Shown in pieces: positions 20,676 to 31,679 of a stretch of DNA of 64,000 bases. This DNA is from Diplolepis rosae (lineage: Eukaryota; Arthropoda; Insecta; Hymenoptera; Diplolepididae). The position numbers were made by a program, and so were the translations under genes. Each line of letters starts with the position of its first letter. The first letter of the stretch is position 1. The notes beneath the pieces are model-generated. The model was given only the letters and a program-made list of their open reading frames with translations. It did not search any database and had not been told where the DNA came from. Location of the stretch: NCBI GenBank assembly GCA_030998225.1, contig JAPYXD010000045.1, positions 1,426,001 to 1,490,000 of the forward strand. Reading direction: 5' to 3'.

Positions 20676-21206
20676 ATATAATGAGTTTTATAATTATACA
20701 TAAATTATCAAAAGAATAATTTTTTTTATTATCATGAAAATAAATCAGAGTCCTTGCGATTTATCACATTCTCATCAACGTACAATTCAAAAAATCACTC
20801 TTCATACTTTCTGACGTGCGCACCTTAATTATATACCTAAAATTTGCGTAATACTTGCGGCTATCACTATGAATTTTTTCAGATTTTGCAAAGATGGCGT
20901 TCTTTCAAAAAATCAATTTGTTTGAAAAAAACATTTTTTTTATCATTAAATTTGGAGTAAAAATTTTCCCTAAAAATACTGCTACATCGGCCATCTAATG
21001 ATACGTTTGTGTAATTTTTTTCAGAATTTTTCCTAGTTTCAGTTTTTAAATAATTGAAAAAGAACCAAAATATTTTTTTTTTTCGTTTATCCCATAACTT
21101 TTTAAATAATGCATGAAATAATCTCAAATTTTTGGTTTCTTCATTATTTATGTTAGTTTATCAATCCTTAAAATTCAAAGGAAATCGGAAACATGGAGTC
21201 CTGAAC
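20676..21206. mobile_element. Right half of the long-TIR element split by gypsy
   Basis: Resumes the left-arm sequence cut at 11697 (AATGAGTTTTAT and following). It then passes through a short unique centre (about 20745-20813) into the inverted right arm, which ends early at GAGTCCTGAACA (21206) without the terminal GGAACACGCC. Compared with the full element at 59606, this copy has lost most of the internal region, so it was already a short MITE when gypsy landed. Confidence 0.85.
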
Positions 21207-22049
21207 AAGAACAAGAACTGTTTCTTTTTAATGACAGCTGCCACTGACTTTCAGAAATTATTTATGAACAGCACTTTATTTCACCGACAGGCCGCTTGAA
21301 TTCGGTCTCTACATTATTCACTCACCGAATGCATTAATTTTTACCTGCAAAATACTCGCGAAACTTAAAAAATCGATAATTCTTTCTTGAATCCACCGAA
21401 AAAAAATTTCTGGCCTTTTGGCGACGTAACGCTTTTTGTTACCAGAATCAAGGGAACTCTCTTACTTTTTCTTGATTGAGTTAGTATGTATATGTGTGTA
21501 TAGTTACCAAATCTAGGGAATCCCCCTCTTTCCGTTTGATTGTGTGATATATCAAGGAAAAACAACAGCAAACCACAACTCTATGAATAATTGTTATATT
21601 ATAATAAAGAATAACGTTGATGAGAATTTTCAGGTACGTAATATATAACAATGTTTTTATTACTAAAATCGCATAATAAAAGTGAAACGGTCACATCCGA
21701 CCAGCGACCCCAGCGTATCGATTGTTAGCGCTACGCGCGTTTCGCGGCGTAGCAGGTCTACAGGGGCAGTGACTCGAACAGTCACCGTGAGTCACCGCTA
21801 GGCTCTCGGCGCGAGCTTGTCCGCTGTAGACTCTAAACCGCGAGGCTATAGCCTAGCTTGCGTAAACATCAGTGGTATCTCAAGTCGGGACATTTGTTTT
21901 ATTCATGAGCGTATGACTTTCGAAAGAAGCAATGTGGCAACATCGCACTCTCTCCACTCCTCTAGTCCGCCATGTTCAAGTGCACATATATTGAAATCTA
22001 ACCTACTTTACGGTTGTTGTTATTTGATTAGTTTAATTAGTTTGTAAAA
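21207..22049. other. Intergenic, CpG-rich towards the right
   Basis: The left part is AT-rich with no recognised coding. From about 21690 to 21850 the sequence is GC- and CpG-rich (CGCTACGCGCGTTTCGCGGCG and similar words), unlike any flank. It is followed by a 58-codon ORF at 22050. It could be a promoter with first exon, or a transposon end. Confidence 0.4.
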
Positions 22050-22226
22050 ATGTCTAATGAGGTGAGACACAAAGGTAGATTCATAAAGAAAAAAGAATTA
22101 ACAACGAGAGAAAATGTGCGGAAGGCAAATATTGAGAGAATTAAGCAAAACTGTGACAAGATTGTTGACAAAAATCGCACTGAAGCGAGTGCGATACCAT
22201 GGCCCATCCTACTGGAAACCCCATAG
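22050..22226 (+). CDS. Short basic ORF, possible first exon
   Basis: 58 codons beginning MSNEVRHKGRFIKKKELTTR, strongly basic, with a Lys/Arg-rich amphipathic pattern through residue 36. It follows a CpG-rich upstream stretch. The HKGRFIKKK start resembles N-termini of some insect transposon-linked and hypothetical proteins, from general recollection only. The frame closes at TAG (22224-22226), two bases before GTAAAC, a weak possible splice donor. A MITE starts 80 bases later. May be non-coding. Confidence 0.3.
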   Translation: MSNEVRHKGRFIKKKELTTRENVRKANIERIKQNCDKIVDKNRTEASAIPWPILLETP

Positions 22227-22305
22227 TAAACTAAAATATTACCTTATAAATGAATTATTAATGTGAAAAGAAGCATCCACTTTAATGTAATATATCATCT
22301 ATTGA

Positions 22306-22918
22306 CCCTAGCGAACTGGCTGAACGATAGCTTCACGCTGTGGCGTAAAGTTATCGTAAAGTTATCGTAAAGTAGCATTATAACTCATGAATGTGGAAAA
22401 ATAAATATTCAAAATGTTTTTATCCTTATTGTACGTTAAAAATAACGTTAACTGGTAATTGAAATGTGCAATAATTTTATTTATTAACGCTAAAAATTAA
22501 AAAAAAACATAATACCTGTCATTAAAGGCAGTGCAGTGGTTTATCACTTTCCATGTCTTCACCGTCAGGATTGACTATTTGTTAGAGTGAGATGAAAGTA
22601 TAATTGTGTCTCACTCGAACCAATGGTCAACTTTAACCGTGGAGACGTTCCACAAAAGGAGAACCACTGCACTGCCTTCAAGCACAGATATTTTATTTTT
22701 TTAATTTTTAGCGTTAATCAATAAAATTATTGCATATGTCCATTACCTTTTAACGTTATTTTTAACATAGAATAAGGATAAAAACATTTTGAATATTTAT
22801 TTTGCCTCATTCATGAGTTATAATGCTACTTTACGATAGCTTTACGATAGCTTTACGATAATGTTACGAAAACTTTACGCTACAGCGTAAAGCTATCGTT
22901 CCGCCAGTTCGCTAAGGG
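22306..22918. mobile_element. CCCTAGCG-family MITE, variant subterminal repeats
   Basis: A 613-base palindromic element starting CCCTAGCGAACTGGCTGAAC and ending in the inverse. The core hairpin (CTGTCATTAAAGGCAGTGCA and CCGTGGAGACGTTCC) is shared with the copies at 6408 and 54126. The subterminal direct repeats are different: 11-base GTTATCGTAAA units, three on each side, replace the GTCAGAGAACG units. No ORF. Confidence 0.85.
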
Positions 22919-23416
22919 AGTTATGAAAATTAAATTAAATTTGCAGCAAAATTTCAGTGTTTTTTGATTTTTCGAGCATTAGATAACTTATTTCAAATTC
23001 TCTTGTGTATACGACGCATACTTACTCCTAACTGACTACGTGTACGTGTACGCTCGAGCATGCGTTGCGGCGTTGCCACATGCTCACTGCTATCTTCTTC
23101 GATTTCGGCTGCCGATAAAAGTCGATAGAGTTATAATCTTTGAAAAGACAATACAAAATTATTGCATGGTAAAAAATTCTTTCAAAAAGCAGACGAATTT
23201 TTCAAGGTTTGCTGCAAATTTGTATAGTTTTTTTAATACGTGCATGGATTTTGTAAGTATAATGCTTATTTGAATATAGAGTTCACTTGTCATTGCCATT
23301 GACGGTATAGTAATTCATAAACAAACGGTGAAACTTCAATTAATTATTTCTCTATAACTAGACGATCATGCAACCTAAAACTTTGCAGGTGTATTCTAAA
23401 ATGATTGATGAAGCTA
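22919..23416. other. No gene seen
   Basis: Includes one open frame of 77 residues at 23040-23273 without recognisable motifs and a short GC-rich stretch near 23040-23120. Confidence 0.35.
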
Positions 23417-24537
23417 TTGGATCTATAACTTAATTCGTGCGGTTTGCTAAGAGGTGGCGTAACTTGGTTATTATTCCATCGTTCCAATATTGCGAACATG
23501 CGTTGCAAAGCTACTGACATTGTGCGTATTTTTCAGTATATGTCATTCATTTGAAGCGTAAACAACAATAATTTTGTTTCACTCAAATATGTCGAACTTT
23601 GTGCCTGAAAAAGTGTTTTTGCGGGAAGTTCTTCTTCATTACTTCAATATGAAGAAAACTGCTGCAGAAAGTCTTCGCATTTTGGTGGAAATTTATGGTG
23701 AACATGCATGCTGAGCGAACGTGCCAAAAGTGGTTTGCACGATTAAAAAGTGGTGATTTTTGCTTGGAAGGCAGAATCTTTGGGAGTCACTCCAACAGCC
23801 ATTTCAAAACGCTTAAAAGCAGCCGGATACATTCAAAAGCAAGGAAATTGGGTTCCACATGAACTCAAGCCGAGAGACGTTGAAAGGCGGCTTTGCATGT
23901 CCGAAATGCTGCTGGAACGCCACAAAAAGAAGTCATTTTTGCATCGGATTGTTACTGATGATGAAAAATGGATCCTTATCCATGGCGCGAAGGTAATGCT
24001 CTGTATTTGGTGGGATCAGAAGGGTGTGCTGTATTATGAGCTGCTAAAACCGGGTAAAACCATCGATGGAGAACGCTACCGAACACAATTAATCCGTTTG
24101 AAGAGAAGAATAGCCGAAAAACGCCCGGAATATGCGACAAGACACGAGGCAATAATTTTCCAACATGACAACGCTCGGTCCCATGTTGATATTCTGGTTA
24201 AGAACTATTTGGAAAACAGAGGATGGGAAGTTTTGCCCCACCCGCCTTATAGCCCAGACCTTGCCCCTTCTGACTACCATTTGTTCCGGTCGATGCAGAA
24301 CGCCCTCACTGGAATACGGTTCACATCAGAACAGGGTATCAAAAATTGGCTTGATTCATTCTTGGCCGTCAAGCCAGCGTAGTTCTTTTGGGATGGAATC
24401 CACAAATTGCCAGAAAGATTGGGAAAAGTCATAGCTTCAGATGGGAAATACTTTAAATAATACTAATGTACATGTTTTTCTTAAATAAACGTTCAAATTT
24501 TGAAAACAAAATCGCACGAATTACGTTATAGATCCAA
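23417..24537 (+). mobile_element. mariner element
   Basis: Inverted ends TTGGATCTATAACTTAATTC (left) and TTGGATCTATAACGTAATTC (right, inverted), flanked by TA at 23415-23416 and 24538-24539. Length 1121 bases, somewhat below the usual 1.3 kb. It carries one transposase relic on the same strand. Confidence 0.92.
23590..24460 (+). pseudogene. mariner transposase with all three catalytic Asp, broken N-terminus
   Basis: Starts MSNFVPEKVFLREVLLHYF with the helix-turn-helix region, then frameshifts near 23711. A short deletion follows the WFARLKSGDF segment, removing part of the N-terminal domain. From 23756 one frame is open: WVPHEL, then TDDEKWI (first Asp), FQHDNARSH (second Asp) and YSPDLAPSDYHL (third Asp) with 34 residues between the last two, the DD34D signature. 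A TAG at 24380-24382 replaces a codon near the end, after which the frame runs to a natural-looking stop (GKYFK). A young but inactive copy. Confidence 0.88.
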
Positions 24538-25389
24538 TATAATAAAAATTCCAGCTTTTTAGCATGGGTTTCGTTTCATGGTAAAACCACCTTAAATGTA
24601 AAAATATTTGTTTTCATTTAAGGACTTTCGGCAATGATCAATAATATACAATAAATTTCCTGCCCCCCCCCCCCCCTAAATTTGTCTGTGTGCGTCGATT
24701 ATACATGTGTGTAAGACTCAGTCTCATTTGAATAACGATTTTTTTTCTTCCACATTCAGACTTCAGATTCCAGGCTATCAGGTATGGAAGATTATTTAAA
24801 AGTTAATATTCAAACCTCATGTATTTTGAGTATAGCGTTTCAAAATACTTTTATGAGAAATAAATGAATATTTCATTAGTATAATATCATTGATTAACTT
24901 TCTATCAAATTAATAATTGAAATGTATGTCAAATTTTAATAAAATCATGATTAAATTAATATCACGTAACTTCAGAAAATTAGAGTAAGACAGTGGCAGT
25001 TGACATTAGTTTACCAAAAACTACCCATATCCCCCAAAAAAAAACATTTTTAATGTAAAATTTGGGAGATGAGGGCTCTCGTGTGAACAACGTACCAAAA
25101 AAAACCATATCTTCGCATACGCTCAGTGAGGACTGAACTTCATTCGAGTGATTTATATGATAAGGTTATATGCATGGTAATGTTTTTTATGGGTTTCTTA
25201 CATTGAAATTACGACAGGTCATATGCAACACTCTTCTTTTAGTTGATTTGGACTCAAGTATTTCCAGTCACTCACCTGCCCGCTTTTCCTGACAAACCAT
25301 TATTTCTAAACTTCGATTTTTGTATGTGTAACTTGTAAGTACTTCTTTAATTATCAAAATTTATAGTAATCATATCATGATATATTATA
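24538..25389. other. No gene seen; C14 homopolymer
   Basis: AT-rich sequence. A run of 14 C at 24663-24676 is unusual for this composition and is a likely site of sequencing or assembly length error. Confidence 0.45.
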
Positions 25390-26146
25390 AAGGGTTTCCC
25401 AATAGGGGTGATATGATTTTGAATGTCCCTATCGGGCTCATTTGAACTGAAATTTTTGACGTCTGCTGTCAGTTGTCATCAGTAAGGTTTGCCATTTAAT
25501 CATGAGTAGTTTCACGCTTCCACAACGTTTGGAAATTGTCCAATTATTTTATCAAATTTCGAGAAGTTTTGTCGGTGTTCAAAGAGCATATCGTGCAAAA
25601 TATGGTCGTCATTCTGCTCCATCCGCGCTCTCAATTCGTCGAATAATCGATAAGTTGGAGAGTCAATTTACTCTATTGGATACTAAGCCTAAAAATCGTA
25701 TGCGTACCGCACGTTCTACACAGAATATAGCCGCCGTACAGGCCAGTATCGAGGAAAACCGTGAATTGTCCGTGCCACGCCGATCTCAGGAATTGGGCCT
25801 GTCCAGGATGACTACCTGGCGTATTTTGCGATTGGATCTTGGCCTGCATCCCTATAAGATCATTCTGGCCCAAGAACTGAAGCCTAATGACCATCGTTTG
25901 CGTCGGGAGTTCGCGGATTGGGCTCTGGAATCAATTGAAAATGATCCCAATTTTCATCAAAAAATCATCTTTTCTGATGAGGCGCATTTTTGGCTCAAGT
26001 CTCGGGGGACATTTGGCCGATATATTGTTTAAATCATAAATGGCATAGAATATCCAATATAATAAAAAAGATTTCGATCAATTCCGAATGAATATTCAGT
26101 GTTTTTTTTCAATTTCAAAACATATCACCCTTATTGGGAAACCCTT
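25390..26146 (+). mobile_element. Tc1/mariner-superfamily element, internally deleted
   Basis: Inverted ends AAGGGTTTCCCAATAGGGGT (left) and AAGGGTTTCCCAATAAGGGT (right, inverted), flanked by TA at 25388-25389 and 26147-26148. At 757 bases it is well below autonomous length. It contains the N-terminal half of a transposase. Confidence 0.9.
25502..26032 (+). pseudogene. Tc1/mariner-superfamily transposase, C-terminus deleted
   Basis: 176 residues in one uninterrupted frame. Residues 1-55 and 85-120 look like paired helix-turn-helix DNA-binding modules (IVQLFYQISRSFVGVQRAYR and LGLSRMTTWRILRLDLGL). Residues 155-166 contain the first catalytic Asp (IIFSDEAHFWL). The frame then reads a few unrelated residues and stops. 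The part with the second and third acidic residues is absent. The clean frame shows recent activity of the family. Sequence style fits a clade related to mariner but distinct from the DD34D copies in this window. Confidence 0.85.
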
Positions 26147-26214
26147 TAAATTATTGTTGACCAGAAGTAAAAAACTCACCCCCAAGTATGCAGAAAAGAA
26201 GAGCACCCTTAATG

Positions 26215-26690
26215 GGGTTAATTAGCATGAGAAGCCGAGGCGCGATCAGTCCTGTGAGCATTTTAAGCGAGTCTCATAATTACCCGAATTGTGTGCATTG
26301 GCACATATTCTATTTTATGTGACTTTGGCGCATATACGAGGTTTTATGTGTACACTCGAATCTAATCTGAAAAGGTCGAAATTGCCGTGATTATCGCTCA
26401 TCTCACTTGACATTTCGCGAATACTTCCGGCTATTTTGATTTTCTCGATCTTGTGTAACAGCAGCGTATTGTAATAGACGCATGCGCAGTTCAAATGTGC
26501 AAGGCTTCGTCAGTAAGGTGCCAACGGCGTACGAAGAAGAAGAAGAGTAAGAAGAAGATTACGCCCCGCTGTCTGGTTATAGGCACATGCGCAGTTCAAT
26601 TTTTACATTACATTCCTCTGTATCGTAATACACAACATTACGCTACTCTCAACTGTAGCGTGAAAACGAGCTTACGCGCCGGAGGCAAAT
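26215..26690 (+). mobile_element. GTGCCT-ended MITE, copy 1 (5' truncated)
   Basis: Aligns with the elements at 36313-36820 and 43051-43573 but lacks the first 90 or so bases of copy 2. Contains a purine (GAA) run followed by two copies of CATGCGCAGTTCAA (26482 and 26587). It ends GCGCCGGAGGCAAATAAAA. GC content is higher than the surroundings. No ORF shared between copies, so non-coding. Confidence 0.75.
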
Positions 26691-27449
26691 AAAAAAGGTT
26701 ACATCAATTCCTTCTTTCTAAAGAAAAACTCCAAGAAATTATTACTGAAATCAGGGTATCAGCTTTACGAAATTTATGCACATCCAGTGTATCAAAAAAT
26801 ATCTTCGAACACAACAGGAATACTATGATAATTGTCAAAAAAATTCTTTTGTAACACCATTTTCGAAAACACCCAGCCAAAGTATGAAGTTTCTACAACC
26901 ACCTCATGCAAATGCTTAATGTTAACTCGACCATCAAAAGATACCATTCACTTTTGTGACATCAGGATAAAAGCAGAAGAAAAAATGTATTGGAATCACA
27001 TCCCTTCGTTATCTGCCTAGATTTATTCAACAGCAAATCCGAAGCCAACAAGTATGAACTGCATAAGAAGAAAATTGAAAAAAGGTTACCTCAGCAATCC
27101 AGGACTACTCCGATTAAAAACGGGATGTGCTGCAAGGAGGAAGTACACCACTGTAACCGTAACTCAGATTAACAAAAGGACAAAAAAATATATTTGCAAC
27201 CCTAATGTTGCCTTCAATATAACTGCAATTCTTCCAAAATTGGACACAATTCAGCAATGCCCTAAATTAAAACCTTTTACGTGGGAAAAACCTCAAATAG
27301 GAAGTTAGAAAAAGCTCCACACGGATGAATCACTCTTAAGCATAGAAGAACAGCTGACAGAACTTGAAGAACAAAATTTTAATAAGCAAGTACATAATAA
27401 ATACTGGACTTTCCAAGTACGTATACCGACAAAGAGTCGAACTTCACGA
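26691..27449. other. Unresolved, probably retroelement remains
   Basis: Several short plus-strand frames overlap (26832-27308) with no motif I recognise. The next segment is a gypsy RNase H relic on the minus strand, so this may be its missing 3' part, but nothing in the sequence proves that. Confidence 0.3.
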
Positions 27450-27930
27450 TAGACACGTCGGTTTTTATATGGCAGCAACAGGCTGGCCCATTCCCGAAAT
27501 ATAAAAGGCAAGTCTCGTAATGCATCAGCATTTGTATACAAAGTTTCCATTTTGTAAATTACTTCATAATTATATTCTTCTAATTTTATTCTTCATTTCA
27601 TTAATCTGCCCATTGGATCTTTTGCATTTATTTTATGGGTATGGGTATTTATATGATGGACATCAAGGGTTTATGATCTATAAGAAACTTGAAGTTCAGT
27701 CCAAATGGGGAATGTCTAAAATATTCAACTGCCCATTCAATAGTTAATAGTTCTTTTTCCGATGTGCTGTAATTTTTCTCTGCTTTTTTAAGGTTCTTCA
27801 GACAAAAGCTATTGGTCGGTTTTTTTCTATAATTCGTTGTCGAAATGAATTCTTCATTGGATTTCGGATATTGAAATATTGGTGATTTTACTAGTTGTAA
27901 ATCAGTTTAGAATTTCTAGTCATACAAAAA
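27450..27930 (-). pseudogene. Ty3/gypsy RNase H relic
   Basis: Reading right to left, degenerate frames show SPIFQYPKSNEEFISTTN, then KAEKNYSTSEKELLTIEW with AVEYFRHSPFG, and FLIDHKPLMSI. These are the DEDD-type RNase H blocks of gypsy pol. Near 27515 a TNADALRDLPF segment matches the NADALSR motif that ends the domain. Frame changes and stops are frequent. It is a different, older element from the one at 11.7-20.7 kb and lies on the opposite strand. Confidence 0.7.
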
Positions 27931-28288
27931 GTTCACTTGCTGTGGCTATTGTGTCACTTACGAAAATTTAGGCTGTATGTATGTTTTAAATGATCTATTT
28001 AAATATTTTCCTTCAAAATCTATTTCATGCAATATGACATTCCATTTGTAGGTTATTCTGCTCTTACTGATTTTCTTACCGCATAATTCATATTGTTTAC
28101 GACATTGGCGCTCAATGGGATTCCATTAATTCATTCTACTTCTGACAAATAATTTTTAGGGTATTTAAAAAGTAGAAAAGTTATTATTTTAGAAATTTAA
28201 ATGAAGAAGCTCATATAGTTTTATGTTGCAGCACTGACAACTTCGAACTTATTTGAATTGCACCAATACTTGACTATCCATGTAGATA

Positions 28289-29616
28289 ACACAGGTCTGC
28301 AAGGTTTTGTTGTTGAAAAGCTATGGATCGTTTCCGGAGTAATTTTTGACGTAGAATCTGAATCCGAAATCAGAATCAGCCTATCACGTCAGGGTTTTGA
28401 GATATTTGAGGTTATGTGCTCGAAAAATAGGGTTTTTCGCTACTTTTGAGATTATATACAGGGCGCAAGAAATTTTTTTGGTTTTTTTCTCAAATGTCAT
28501 AATTTAGCATACATAAAATTTAGTAATTCTTCCCTTCAAAATGAGCTATTGATCAGTCACGAGCGATTTTTTTTCACAAAGATACAGCCATATCAAGTTT
28601 TGACATTTATCCGAACAACCTTATGAGCATTCACATTGACTCTTTGGTGCATACCATTTTGCATTCGAAAATTTATCATGAAAATTTGTGCTTGCGGGTT
28701 TTGATGGTCTGTGAATAAGAATTTACAGTCCGAAAATTGACATTCCCATTTCTAAGATGGCGGATCGAAATTTACGAAATTAAACGATTTCGCTCTCTAA
28801 ACATTTTCGGACCCTGGGAAATTTAAGGTTGTTTATGCTAGACCAGTAAATTGACTCATGAAATTTGACCTTGGTAATACACAGAAAAAACTTCGCACAT
28901 TGTACACATGCATTCGTACTCAGTGACTCAAAAAACTCTCAAGTACTGAATTTTAGAGACCAATATTGTTTTCCCCGTAAATTTCAGTTCGGCATTTTAA
29001 AACAGCTGGCTATCTTGTAAATGAAAATGTCAATCTTGCGACCCCATTTTCGTAATCAGCAATTCCGAAACCTCCGAGTAAGAGTTTTTAGAGAGCAAAA
29101 TCGTTTAATTTCGTAAATTTCGATCCGCCATTGTGTATCCGCCATCTTAGAAATGGAAATGTCAATTTTCTGACTGTAAATTCTTATTCACAGACCATCA
29201 AAACCCGCAAGCACAAATTTTCATGATAAATTTTCGAATGCAAAATGGTATGCACCAAAGAGTCAATGTGAATGCTCATAAGGTTGTTCGGATAAATGTC
29301 AAAACTTGATATGGCCGTATCTTTGTGAAAAAAATCGTTCGTGACTGTTCAATAGCTTATTTTAAAGGAAAAGAGTAGTACTAAATGATGACTTCTGAGA
29401 AAAAAACCAAAAAAATTTCTTGCGCCCTGTACATAACCTCAAAAGTAGCGAAAAACCCCATTTTTCGAGCACATAACCTCAAATATCACAAAATCCTGAC
29501 GTAATAGGCTGATTCTGATTCGGGATTCGGATTCTACGTAAAAAATTACCACGGAAATGATCTTTCGTTTTCCAACAACAAATACAAACCCATTATTTGC
29601 AGACCTGTGTAATCGA
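28289..29616. mobile_element. 1.3-kb palindromic (foldback) element
   Basis: The two arms, about 28289-28800 and 29092-29616, are inverted copies over roughly 500 bases. Both ends carry ACACAGGTCTGCAA. About 290 bases of unique centre lie between, including ACTCAGTGACTCAAAAAACT. A second copy at 1819-2563 has only the centre and right arm. No transposase; short frames in the arms are mirror images of each other and not coding. No clear target duplication. Confidence 0.8.
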
Positions 29617-29727
29617 TGCCGTTGGCTATTTCCTCTCCATATATGCCTTATTTGACGATTATTCAAGATTACCGTCATTTTGGTAGGCAGAGAGTCGATT
29701 AAACAAAATGCCGTAAACTATAAATTA

Positions 29728-30469
29728 CCCTGCTTTAAAAAACCGTTAGAACCCGACAGAACCTTGTTAGAACATGGGACTTTGCCTGGTTGTAAACGGA
29801 GTTGTACACTGTTTTTGCAAATGGGTCCTGCCCGGGTTTTATCTGGCCCTAAGAAAGGTTTTAAATGGTTCTAAATGGATACAAAAATTGTAAAACTATC
29901 GCGTTCTACACGGGTTGCAATCAAGTTGTACCCTACCCTAAGAAGGGTTCTGAATGGTTCGAAAAATTGGGCGCCAATCAGGTTCTATATGGGTGCCAAG
30001 CAGGTTCTAAGAAGGACTTTAAAGGGTTTTATCTGGATTTTATACGGAACCTGAAATTTTTCGGCATATATGGTCTTAAACGGGAGTTCAGCAGGTCGTA
30101 TATGGCTCTAAAAAGGGTTCTGTATGTCCATAACAGGGTTCCATACGAGAAAAAACATTGTTACGCTAGGTCCCTTTAAACATGCAGAGCGCACTTTGGA
30201 AGAATAATTTCCATATAATGATTTCGGACGGTAGCCAGGTATATCCCGTTAGGTCCCGTTTCCCAATTGGAATAATATAATTTGAGTATCAATTACCCAT
30301 GTAGAATTCGCTTACACTTGGATAGCATTCCACAATTATGTTATAATTTCCCGGTAGAACCTAGCTAGGTCCGGATAAAATGCCAGAGCTAATGATGGGA
30401 ACCTACCCGGGTTCTAAATGGCGTTTTACCCGGTTTCAACCATGGTTTTAACGGTTTTTTTAAGCGGGG
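29728..30469. mobile_element. MITE with internal GGTTCTAAATGG-like repeats
   Basis: Inverted ends CCCTGCTTTAAAAAACCGTTA (left; near-complement on the right, with CCCCGCTTAAAAAAACCGTT). The interior is built from many degenerate copies of a GGTTCTAWATGGKTTC-type word in direct and inverted orientation, so open frames through it are repetitive and not meaningful. It interrupts a gypsy protease reading frame. Confidence 0.75.
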
Positions 30470-30958
30470 TCCTAATGAAGCTACAATCGATGAACACGGA
30501 GTTCTTATTACCAGAATTCTTTTATGAAAACAGTCAATATAAATTATTATCAAAATGTTTAGAAATACGAAATAAATTTTATCCATTCGAATCTAAATAT
30601 GTGTGAACTATTTCAGCTCGAAGAATAAACACATTTTACGTTTCAATTAAAAATATTGAAAAAAGAAAACCTTGATTATATATTGGCAAAGAAATTTATA
30701 ATGGAGACGCACTTGTGAAAAATTTCAGAGGCAGAACTTATAAAAAATTTGCAAATAAAATTGTAGTATGAGTAACAATACTAATACCAACAGTTACCAC
30801 AGGCGATCTTGAAGAAACAAATTTCCAACAGATAACTAGATAATCAAGAAACTTTAATAATTTAACTGATAACTATTTATTTTACAAAATTTTGAATAAT
30901 TTACTGAAAACTGACAATTCCTTTGACAATCCATAAAAAATGTTAACATAATAGGTGA

Positions 30959-31120
30959 CAGTGTTCGCAGAACGTGGACGTAAACGGCCCCCACCATGGA
31001 CCCTACCAGTTCATGGCTTTTTCCTCGCTCCACTGCCATAGGTTGGTTGAATGAGGAAGACACAATGAGCTCGAAGCATCTATGGTCGGGGCCGTTTACG
31101 TCCACGTTCTGCGAACACTG
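30959..31120. mobile_element. hAT-type MITE
   Basis: 162 bases with perfect inverted ends CAGTGTTCGCAGAACGTGGA continuing through CGTAAACGGCCCC. Flanked by ATAGGTGA (30951-30958) and ATAAGTGA (31121-31128), an 8-base target duplication with one difference, which is the hAT hallmark. It interrupts gypsy coding sequence. Confidence 0.9.
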
Positions 31121-31679
31121 ATAAGTGAAGATACAATAGAATGCATCAAGAAACTCCTTTGATTAAATCATTCATGTTCCAGGAGCATCTGCAGCTACTA
31201 AAGTTTTACAACATCGTTTTTCTCTTGTCCGTGAAGAAGAAATTATAAGACAGGTAGATGATTTATTGAAAAATTAATTCATAAAACCTTCACAACCACC
31301 ATATAATACTTCTGTTTCGATTCTTCCTAATAACCTGACCCTAAGGGTAATTTGAAATGATAAATCGTCCTTAATTTTAGAATACTTAAGGGATCATACT
31401 AATCTAGCCATTTCGAAAAATCGATTTTTTTGCATTTTTTGAAAGATTATTTACTGATTACTGTTATTACTGATACACTTATTACTGCTTTTGAAAAAAT
31501 ATCAATTGATATTGTTGGTCAATCCCAACTGACACAAAACATGTTGAAAATCAATACAAGTCAAAATATAAATAAATTAAAAGATATAAAACAAAGTACA
31601 GTAGAACTAAAACATCATAAATTTGCCATAGTCAATCACTTTGAAAAATTACAGATGGAAAGCTGAAAACGTTTCCCTA

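Larger units (their letters stand above)
29675..31420 (+). pseudogene. Second copy of the 11.7-kb gypsy family: protease to RT start
   Basis: Begins with a protease motif closely matching the first copy (GRESIKQNAVN against GRNLIKQNSVN) and is then interrupted by a MITE at 29728-30469. It continues at CCTAATGAAGC with the DEHGVL block of the protease C-terminus and the linker, and is interrupted again by a hAT MITE at 30959-31120. It resumes with the RT N-terminus: EEEIIRQVDDLLKN and a SQPPYNTSVSIL segment, which is the region deleted from the first copy. Many stops and frameshifts. A frame at 31430-31669 may belong to the integrase start (ISIDIVG), and the integrase core turns up at 42150-42560. 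This suggests one element split by about 10.5 kb of later insertions. Confidence 0.75.

Noticed and set aside
29680..30179. Open frames across the MITE at 29728
   Set aside because: They translate degenerate short repeats, and the real gypsy frame ends at the MITE border.
31430..31669. Envelope-like coiled-coil reading of the 78-residue frame
   Set aside because: Too short and only its start resembles an integrase block. Evidence is insufficient for either call, so it is mentioned only under the gypsy relic.
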